From the NCBI GenBank assembly GCA_021292105.1, contig CM037874.1, positions 9,902,502 to 9,966,501 of the forward strand: a stretch of 64,000 nucleotides of DNA, given 5' to 3'. Below, piece after piece: positions 55,126-64,000 of this stretch (position 1 is its first letter; each line of letters begins with the position of its first letter). The translations under genes were made by a program, and so were the position numbers. The DNA comes from Anadara kagoshimensis (lineage: Eukaryota; Mollusca; Bivalvia; Arcoida; Arcidae). The notes beneath the pieces were generated by a model, which saw only the letters and a program-made list of their open reading frames with translations, was not told the DNA's origin and searched no databases.

Positions 55126-56424
55126 AAAAATTCAAACAGGTTAAGTTATAATTGCCACATAGTCAAATAACATGTTACCTTGTGTTTTTGTAAGCCAAAA
55201 ATGCAGCATAGTCACCGCAGTGACGTTTTACGAAGGTTTAAATCTAATGCTAAGAACTATTTCGTGCTTTCTTTATATCATCAAAAAAATTGAAAAAAAA
55301 TTATATTTTTAAATGCATTTTGAAAATTGGTCAAGTTCTACACAAATATATTTGAGATATGTATGGGAATTACTAGTAACTGTGCACTTCAAATCACACA
55401 AAACAGTTTGATAAATTACAAGGTTTTAACAGTTCCTGTAAATACCATTATTGATATCTTGAATATTGAAACTCCTGTTTTGGAAAAACAGCCAATTTGT
55501 AATTTATTTTAAAGGACTAATGTTAGTCATAGATAACATATTTGAATACATATATTTCTTTCTAGTTCTTTTATCTGCATCTTTCAACCAGAAATTATGG
55601 GTTTACAATTGTAAATTCCTCTTATAGACTCGATAGCACTATTTCTAGAATTTACTTGCTTTGGTATTAACATTATTCAATTCAAGCTATATTTTCTTTT
55701 TTAATGATGCTTTTTCACTCCTGAAATCAAAAAGGACATCTAAATGTTTATCCTAAAAATAAATTATCACAATCAAAACTAAAAAAATCATTAGGAAAAG
55801 TTTGTTAAATTTAATACCAATTCCTGTTATAAGAACATCAAATAGTGAATCTCACACCTATATATTATGGTGATATGGTGATTGTGTAAAAAAAAACTAA
55901 GTTAAATTATTAACGATGACAATTTTATGTTTCCTGTAGAAAACAGATTTTTAGAACATGAAACATAGCCAAACAAACACATTATACATAGACAAAACAA
56001 ATATACATGGATATTTGACATAAATAAAAGATATTGTGTGTATATAGGTCTCAAATAATTAAATAACTAGTGTAATCAAATGCACAACATTGTAAATATG
56101 TGAAACTACATATATTATAAACATATATAATTTTAAAATAAGGATAATGTTAAGTTGTTTTGGTAAAGGTTTTATTACTTACATGTTATTGATAGCTAAA
56201 TTATATCTTGATATCTGATTGGATCAACAATAAATAAACATAAGATATCGGTGTAATCAGGAAGTTGTGATACAGGTATGCCAGTTTGATATGCATAAAT
56301 ATATTATTCGAATCAAAATTTATTCTGCATAATTAGATTAATCAAAAAAATATACCGAACACAAATTAAAATTCCAAAAACCAAAGAAAAAACTATGAAA
56401 ACTGGCAAATTAAGTTACGAAATT

Positions 56425-56585
56425 AATTGAAATAGGGAATTGAGGCAGATTTTTTTTGGAATATTTAGCACCTTCTTCTTAGCTAGGTATACTTTCCATG
56501 TGTTGAATCAAAATTGAGAATAAAAGGAACATTGAACTACAGTGGGACGTCACATAAATCAAGCACTTATCATCCAAAATCATGT
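56425..56585 (-). repeat. Penelope-like tail relic
   Basis: The reverse complement contains GACGTCCCACTGTAGTTCAA, TGTTCCTTTTATTCTCAATT, TTGATTCAACACATGG and TAGCTAAGAAGAAGGTGCT. Decayed. Confidence 0.65.
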
Positions 56586-57575
56586 TATCCTGAAATGGAT
56601 ATCATATTATAAAAAACTAAAGACTAAATAAATATTCAGTACACTGTTTATACAACTCCTGAAATACATTGAAGCCATAGCTGCAAGAAAAAGTGTTAAA
56701 TGTTTTCTAACACAAAACAAATCGACAGCTAATTACGTGATGTTGAATGCATTCTTTCAAACAGCTACTTCATAAAACAAAATAAATATCCATGTGTATG
56801 TATGTTAGATGTTTGGTTCTCTGTTTAGTTTTGATTCGATAAAGTATATTTTTAGGTTCAAATGTGTGAGTTTGAAACTCCTGAACAAAGTTAATAACAG
56901 CTTAAGAATACCATGTTATATTTATATTCAGTGCCCTTCTGAAGCATGCAGTTTTATGATGTTTACCAATCAACCACGAGCATATAGATTGATTTTCAAA
57001 TTACAATTATAAAAGCAGAGAAAAAAAATCTTGATTTATTTCTGTATTCGTTCGATTGGGTTTTTACTATTGCCAAGTACAATAAGAAATTACTTATTAA
57101 ATCTTAAATAGTGTCAATGCAGTATTTAATTATCAAGATGCTGAGCTGAATGAAAAGGCAAATAATTGTTATTCAAATCACACGATAGACTTTCAATGGT
57201 AAAGATTGCATCATGTGCTCTTAAAAGAGTTATTGCTATCAACATCAGTTATTTGACCAAATTAATCAAATTTCATATGATAACTGATACGCGACTGCCT
57301 ATGGATAGTAAAGACATTAAAATATGCCAAGAAAATAAAAATTAAATCGAAAACCTTAAAGTATAGATTGAATGGGGCAGGTTTACAAATTAAAGCTTAC
57401 AACTTCCTGTTTTAATGGGCGTATTAAGCTAATCAGATGATAACCTACATAACAGACTAGAACATTTCTTATTAAATATCTAGATTATCAAAGTCCACGT
57501 TCCTTAATGCCAAAAGACCATACAACGTTTACTGAAGGAAGTTCCAATAACATATCATACAAGTGTAATTTTACA

Positions 57576-57609
57576 GCACTAAACGACCGTTTCTCCTCAG
57601 TTGTGCTCG
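57576..57609 (-). ncRNA. Hammerhead relic, copy e (stem II deleted)
   Basis: Minus strand: GAGCACAA, CTGAGGA directly followed by GAAACGGTCGTTTAGTGCTG. Stem II is gone and the triplet is GTT. The GAAACGGTCGT and TAGTGCTG parts match the family well. Not functional. Confidence 0.55.
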
Positions 57610-58679
57610 GAAGAAAAAATATATGCAAATGACCAACAAATATCAACCAAAATATAGCGAGAGAAATACTTTGCATGATGGAGGATGCTTTAGTTTTTGA
57701 GAATTTTCAGATTTTGATTAGCAGCAAATTTAGAGAATAATATACTTCTGACGGTACAAAAGTATTGCCTACTGAGTGTTATATATTCTCTGAGATGCTT
57801 AGTTCTCTAAATCTTATAGAACAAAACGTACAATACGAAAAAACCAGATTTAAATCTAATGAAATGCAAATTAGTTCCGTGCAAATTTCAAAAATCAAGT
57901 TTATAAAAAGCTAACACAAAAAAGTCGATTCTAGTATCCATGCCATTTATTTTACTTAATGTCTTATCTATAAAATAAATACACACCAAACAAACAATGT
58001 TCAAATCACAAATTTTACAAGCAAGTCGATTATCTAAATAAATTCAAAAGGCCAAAATTATTTTTTCAGAACAATAAACTCGCGTAGTATACGTCAACAA
58101 TACGACAGCTAGAAAAATGCATGTACAGTATTTTACAGCCGTTCAATACCGACAGCATCTAATATGTTAGAATAACTGACTGCCAAATGTTGGAATCTGC
58201 GACAGAATCGATGAAATTTTCAATATAATTCTCTATTACAAATAGTCAAACACTTTTGATTTAGCCATACTGTAAGCTTTCAATGGTTTATTCAAGGGTA
58301 ATGATGATTTCAGACTATATATCAAACAATTAATTAAATAATTCGTTGCATCGTAACATTTATTAATTGTGAAAAAATATTGCATTAGGGATAGTGGTTT
58401 AAAATTATGTAACGAAAGGACGCAATGGACTTGTACATGCGTATTGGAGTGTTCGGTACATTGGTAATTGTCAATACTGTCTAAGTATCAATCCAGACGA
58501 GTTCCAAATTGTATTAACTTGTAATGTTTCTCTTACACGTATTTGTAACACATCTGCAAAACCGACAAATAAAAATCTTCGAACTTGATAGATTAAGTAA
58601 AACATAGAATGACGTTACATGTTGTATTTTAAGACATACGTCTGTCAGTCAGAAGTAAATGAAAATAATTCTCAAATTT
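57610..58679. other. No gene seen
   Basis: AT-rich sequence with no coding signal or recognised repeat. Confidence 0.5.
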
Positions 58680-59080
58680 GGTGAATGCGATCTATCGTAG
58701 TAAGCTTAAAATAAAAGATACGACTGATTGGTCACGTTATGCTTCATATTTAGACTAACCACAATATGCCATCTTTTTTGATGATGGCGTATTTGTTTCA
58801 TAATAACTACGCTTTTGAAGACATTACACTACAGGAAATTTGTACAATGTAGCAAGCTGCGTACAAATGAATTGTTGATCCATGGATATTGCAAGCCTAA
58901 GCTTATCAGGAGCCCCAAAAGTTTTATGACGGTCATTACAGTATTGTTTATAAAAATGTTGTCCCTGCGTGTCAAGGATTGTCCTGAAAATATCTGACGC
59001 CCCATGCTTCTATGTTACTTTCTTTCTCAATTTCGATTACACACATGGCTGGTGTAGTTAGCTAAACAGCAATAAATGTC
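58680..59080 (+). pseudogene. Penelope-like RT relic with internal deletions
   Basis: Blocks of the RT gene in order: GTAAGCTTAAAATAAAAGAT (ELEIKDT region), GCTTCATATTTAGACT, TTGATCCATGGATATTGCAA, GCCTAAGCTTATCAGG and TTTTATGACGGTCATTACAG, then the first third of the tail. Stops and frameshifts throughout. Confidence 0.75.
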
Positions 59081-59159
59081 ATTTGATAACATTGCAGACA
59101 AATATCCCGTGTTATCCTTAAAATATTAAATACATGTTTTTTTTTTTACATATTTAAAT

Positions 59160-59470
59160 ATATATGAAAAACAAACATACTTATGAAAATACAGAAGCAA
59201 AGTAAAATTCTTCCAACTGATAAATTAGTTTATACACGTGGATTTCCACGAGTAATGTGAGGCTGGGTGCTCTGGAAGTAAAGGCACCTCCTGTTTAGGT
59301 AGTACCTTGTTTTGTTGTATAAAGATCCCGTAGTTAGAAATAAGCTCTACCATAGGGTATTAACTGTGAAATAAATACATCATAAGTAGAAGAATAAGGT
59401 ATATTGCTGCATAGAAAAAGAAAGTTGATAATAGAAAGTTGGTGATAATATACAACATAGTAGTCGATAA
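59160..59470 (-). pseudogene. Penelope-like RT fragment and tail, internally deleted
   Basis: The reverse complement has TATTATCAACTTTCTTTTTC, CAGCAATATACC and GGTAGAGCTTATTTCTAAC (RT), then jumps to AAACAGGAGGTGCC and the tail end. It faces the plus-strand copy at 58680. Confidence 0.7.
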
Positions 59471-59522
59471 AATTGGAGCTCCAAGTGTAAAGAGAAATTA
59501 TTTCTACACCTATCGTAACACT

Positions 59523-59561
59523 GCAGCACTAGCTGGCTGTTTGGAGATATCAAAGTAGTGC
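59523..59561 (-). ncRNA. Hammerhead relic, copy f (stem I kept, core lost)
   Basis: Minus strand: AGCACTA and TAGTGCT form a perfect 7-bp stem I, but the core between reads CTTTGATATC and CCAAACAG, so C3-A9 and G12 are lost and the triplet is AGC. The upstream flank (GAAGTATTTT-like, TCAACTTTTT) matches copy b. Not functional. Confidence 0.5.
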
Positions 59562-59569
59562 TTAGACCA

Positions 59570-60901
59570 AAATTGAAGACATTAAAATACTTTTAAAAAG
59601 TTGATATGGAAAAAAATATTTTACAAAATAAAACAATAAAATTGACAGAACAGGTAATTATACAAATGGATATATGTAACACAGTGTAAAGTGTATAAAA
59701 GCTTCAATATATACTTTACCTTTATCAGATTGTGTCAATTTTACACGTTTATTGTTTATTTTTTAGAAACTATTCTTTGAACGGAATTTGGATAACAGAG
59801 GTTTCATCTGATGAAGTAAATTAAAAAAAGTGATAGATTAAAATTAATCTTCAAATTAATAATTCGATTGAAAAGATTACGACTGCATTATTGATATATT
59901 GGATATAAAATAATAAACAAATCAGTTTATTTACGATAAATATATTATCGGTTAGAAAAACTCGTAACCAGAGGATTTTCATCCGTGATTTAAATGTTTA
60001 AAAATTTATATTTGATCAATTGAAATTCTACAACTTGAAGTTTGTATATTATGTAGTAATTCTCGTTGCTTGGTAACTGTCAGATACAAATCCTCCAGGT
60101 ATTAATGCACATTTGTTTTTGCACAATAAACTGAACGATATTAAGTGTGTATTTATCTTCCTCTGGCGAAAATTTGAAAGATAGTAACATTTTACTGTTC
60201 TCTTTTAATTCATGTCTATTGAAATAAAATGGTATAACCTCGAATGTTATTTCTGTATAACCTGCTGGGATGGATAGGAGTAACATAGATTGTCGTAGAA
60301 AACAATATTTTTATGAGAGATTTTATTGTAAAACTAAAAATAAATCATAATAAGAGTATGGATTACAACTACCATACGACTTTGATTGGAAATTTGTAAA
60401 TCTAAATAATTTTCTTTGTACACCAAACACAAAATCACGATGGTTTAATTATAGGTTTTTGCATAGATATTGGCTATAAATAAGTTTTTATTAAAAATTA
60501 CACTTTGAGATTACCCATATTGCTCCTTCTGTAACAAACATGAGAGAAATTTAAGTCATTTGTTTTATCACTGCTCATATATAAGGGGATTTTGGCATAG
60601 GGTTGGAAATTGGGTCACAGAAAAAATTGACATAACATTTACACTGAATTGAAAGACGTATTTTTGACTGAAAAGGATAAACAATTCCATGCAATCAACT
60701 TTATAAATTATATATATATATACCAACAAAAAATGAAAAACAAAGCCATAAGTCTAGATCACTATATAAATTAAATCATACTTTGTAATGGCGAAAAAAG
60801 ATTTAATATCAAAAGAAAATTTGACATTTCTAAAGAAAATGGAAGAGATGGGGGAGTGTATTTGAAACATGAATGAAAAATGTTCTGTAAATATTAATGT
60901 G
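59570..60901. other. No gene seen
   Basis: AT-rich sequence. 60480-60640 faintly recalls a LINE C-terminus (TGCTCCTTCTGTAACAAACA then CATTTGTTTTATCACTGCTC, a possible C..C...H....C relic) but it is too decayed to call. Confidence 0.4.
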
Positions 60902-63191
60902 TTAAGGTAGTTCCATACCATGGTGACGTTATCGTTCTGTGCGTAATTTCGCGACGTCTTTTTTATGTTTTTGTCTATGACGTCATTAGTATATGTTCTT
61001 TAACATATGTAAAATGTGGCGTGAACAGGGTTCCAAACTTAATAAATCTTGCGTCTTTCTGCTTAAAATCAATATAAAACCTCACAAGATTACCATATAT
61101 ATAATGATAAATGTTTAATCATTGTTTTTGTGATTTTATTTATCTGCATTTAAAAATAATTTTAAGATAATTGACAGCTTTGATTTATTTTCCAAATATT
61201 TACATTTAATGATAAAACTTAGATATGTCATGAAGATGCATTTCATAGGAGCTGATGTCTACTTTTACTGTAGCTGAATACTGTAACACGTAACTCTAAA
61301 CATTGCATAACACTGTTATAACTAGTTTCTGAAATTTCAGTTATATCTTTTGCGATCTCCATAAAATTGTGAAATAATATTTACTTTGATTTTAAAGGAA
61401 TTTAAACCATCTCCCGAACTACTATCGTAATTCAGTAGTGCTTGTTCTAAAAAAGGTAGATGTCGCTGGTTCGAACGCTTGGCCAATCATATGTTGCGTA
61501 CGATCACCGTATTGTTTTGACGTCTTTCATGACGTTACAATTGCGCATTCAACGCGTTCCAATTTTGTTGGGTTTTTTTTGTTTGTTGTTGTTGTTGTTG
61601 CAAAAATGCAATTCAAGGGCCGATATAGAAGTAATCGGTTGATCAATCGGAAGTCAGTTTTTAAAAAATCAATAGAGGACGAGCATGTATATGCGTCTAC
61701 AACACAAGATGAACAGATTTTAGAAGTGAATTCTGCTGGATTTGTCTGTAATACCTATGTATACCGTAATAACCCTGTGCGCATTACAAATCAGAAAAAC
61801 GGCATTGATGAATTCTTAGAATGGATAGACAGAAAAATCAATATTGGTTGCCCATAATGCACAATTATATGCGCGTATGATAGTGAACAAGTGCCAATAC
61901 TAAATTCAATCAAAAAATTAAACCAAAAAGTTGTTGGGTTTTCAGATATCTTAAAAATAAGAAGTTATATCAAAGTAAAAGTTCTTACAAACAAGAAAAA
62001 TTGGTTACCGATATCCTGAAAAAGACTTATAATGCAAACAATGCATTAGATGATGTTCAATTGCTCAAAGAGTTGGTGTTGACCCCACCATGCAATATAA
62101 ATGCAGTAAAAGACTTTTTACGTCCCCACTGTGCAACATAAATTACGCTCACTTCAGAACAGATATTTGCATTGTTCTTCCTTTCAAGAAGCAATTACGA
62201 ACGGAATTTTAATTTATCTAAAGCTTTAGGGGTTAAACATCATCCTCCGGGCTTTCACTTGCCCATTTGCAGTGATCATTCCAAAACAACGACAAAGACG
62301 GCGTGCAGAGTTTGTTAAAAGATAGAGCAGAAACACAGAGGAAAAAATAGAAAAGTTATGCAACAGTTTTTAAATGTTTGGCAATGGTCATTTTGGTATG
62401 TCAATAATGCCACCAGATTGGGCTGAAATTTTTTTGTCGAAAATCACATTTTTGTCTCTATTTTTCAGATGTTGGGTCACGCTTTTTTAGACTTGTATCT
62501 GTGCTTGACAACCGTTGCTATGGGATAAAACCATAAGTTATTTCACTTTTTCATGGTTTTTGAAAAGCAAATTATCTTGAAGAAATCGCTGGCATATTTA
62601 TTTGTTTACACTACATGAAAAATGATAAATGCATGGTATTGTACTATTTTGAGATATTTATGATAATTTTGTATGTACGCAATGACGTTTTTTTTTTAAC
62701 CATTTTTGAGGGAAATTTTTGAAAAAAGTAGCTTGACGACCCCATAATTTTTGTTTTTTAAAATCAATCTTGTTTATTCATGTGTAAAATATGTAAAAAT
62801 CAGGGGTCAAATTCGACTTATTTTTTTATAATCTACAATTTAACGAAAGGGATGTACTTTCAGAATTCAAAAATAGGTGGCGCTGTAGAAAATTACCACG
62901 TGACCGGAAGTTAAATTACATTGGTCCAAATACTTGTCATGGCATAAGTGTTTATTTAAATACAAAACACTTTTTGTTTCTAAGCATGACTATAAATTAT
63001 AAGAGCATATTTGTTGATTACGGTGGTTATATTTTGATCATTTATGTCGTGAAAATGGCCGCCAGGTGGCGCTTCATAACTTCTTAAGTAAGTCGAATAC
63101 CTGCCCTGAAATTTTGGCATGTTGAATGATTGATGCCCATGTACAACATACCAAAATTTCATGCGATTTGTAAAATATGGAACTACCTTAA
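60902..63191. mobile_element. TTAA-flanked element with terminal inverted repeats, 2.28 kb
   Basis: GGTAGTTCCATA at 60906-60917 and its exact inverse TATGGAACTACC at 63176-63187 are flanked on both sides by TTAA (60902-60905, 63188-63191). TTAA duplication is the hallmark of piggyBac-type transposition; the ends differ from the usual CCY...GGG, so the superfamily is uncertain. No transposase is seen. Inside is a broken exonuclease gene. Confidence 0.75.
61606..62141 (+). pseudogene. DEDDh 3'-5' exonuclease (PML-like), broken
   Basis: From ATG at 61606 the frame reads EQILEVNSAGF, NTYVYRNNPVRIT, NGIDEFLEWID, then frameshifts near 61850 into AHNAQLYA (ExoII region), back into YDSEQVPILNSIKKL and VVGFSDILKI, and again near 61978 into SSYKQEKLVTDILKKTYNA and NNALDDVQLLKEL, ending at TAA 62139-62141. 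This order matches DnaQ-fold exonucleases of the PML-like group ('AHN...FD', 'SYKQE.LV', 'AHNALDDV'). The ExoIII His is Asn here and motif I is not recognisable. Inactive as it stands. Confidence 0.7.
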
Positions 63192-64000
63192 CTACGGTAC
63201 CAATGACTATTTGGATTATGTAGATTTTTTGTGAATATTATATTGGTATTACACCTAAAATATTGGTTTTTTATGAAGATGTTGTTGTATTCTGATATAT
63301 TGCTGACACAATGAAAATGTCTGTGTTAATGCAAGGTGTTATCGTCGTTTTTATATAATTCTATGTTTAAATTCAAAAATAAATAATAAAAAAGAAGTCA
63401 TCTGTAAATTCTGAAGAAGTGAAAATCAATTATACTTGCTTGAATGCCTTCCGATAGATCCTTATCTACAACTTAATTTACTAAAAGGCAAAATGCTAAG
63501 GAACGAATATCAGTAGGCTTCTGCTGCAAAGATTCTGTTATGATTTAGAAAAAATGTTACCCGTCGTAATTGGCAGGTAAATTGTTGAGGTCCTTTCTAA
63601 CGTTAACTTACATGTAGATGACACGACTAAAATATGGTTTATAACTGACAATGGCTATTCTTTCCGGCTGTATCAAGTCTTTTCATGCACAAATAAAAAG
63701 TCAAAAAGGATAACCTACAATATACAATGCTGCCTATTATGCAATTCCAAAACTATCCAATGTTAAGGTTCATTTAGCCCATTTAACCTCTAGCCCCATC
63801 CACTGGATGCAGGGATTATATAATTACTAAAACTAAAACTTTAAACCACAAAACATTAAACAAAGTTACAGTAAGAAAAAAGCTTATAAATGATTGCCTG
63901 TACATTAGATATCTTTAACTCATTAAAGCTGATTCCAGTTGTTTTGCAAATGAGACCATTAAATTCATTGATCTTGGCAATGATTTATTTTCATTCAGAA
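63192..64000. other. No gene seen
   Basis: AT-rich sequence at the window edge without coding signal or recognised repeat. Confidence 0.5.

Larger units (their letters stand above)
54509..57574. other. Hammerhead-repeat flanks and AT-rich sequence, no gene
   Basis: The parts beside copies b, c and d are shared repeat flanks. 55190-56420 and 56590-57570 show no coding signal; short ORFs at 55327 and 56809 have no family signature. Confidence 0.5.

Overview
The window is AT-rich animal nuclear DNA with GT-AG introns, tRNA-headed SINEs, Penelope-like and L1-like retroelements, and repeat families that I associate with molluscs, especially bivalves (the element that opens AGCTCACCTGAGCC and closes with a GGCCCATGGGCC palindrome, and the 'GATCAAACTTGG...AACATGAGA' repeat). 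A bivalve mollusc is my best guess for the source; this is inference, not a database match.

Layout. 1-1446 is the end of a 63-bp satellite array with higher-order structure. 1447-8069 is gene-poor, with one degenerate minisatellite and a dispersed repeat. 8070-39408 (+) is the only clear host gene: 27 coding exons encode about 1190 residues of a BAIAP3 / Munc13-4 (UNC13D) family protein (C2A - MUN with MHD1/MHD2 - C2B), a priming/tethering factor for dense-core granule or endosomal exocytosis. Every intron is GT-AG, all phases agree, and I see no frameshift. Its introns hold SINEs, minisatellites, a 2-kb terminal-hairpin element with an internal 145-bp tandem array, and two 3' tails of the same Penelope-like family that fills the right side.

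39409-42600 is the gene's 3' flank, with a probable poly(A) signal and a 155-bp imperfect hairpin. 42600-59600 is a graveyard of retroelements: several copies of a Penelope-like reverse transcriptase (RT) fragment (two about 98% alike by eye), many copies of its ~200-bp 3' tail, a 5'-truncated L1/Tx1-type LINE with a 28-A tail, and six relic type-I hammerhead ribozyme motifs on both strands. The hammerhead at 53584-53628 (-) keeps every invariant core nucleotide, and two others lie in direct tandem 266 bp apart. 60902-63191 is a TTAA-flanked element with terminal inverted repeats that carries a broken DEDDh (PML-like) exonuclease gene. The last 800 bases hold nothing I recognise.

The most interesting material is the hammerhead family (Penelope pseudo-LTR or metazoan retrozyme relics), the natural 'empty site' paralogue that dates one Penelope insertion, and the exonuclease fossil inside a TTAA element. 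Residue and base counts were made by hand.
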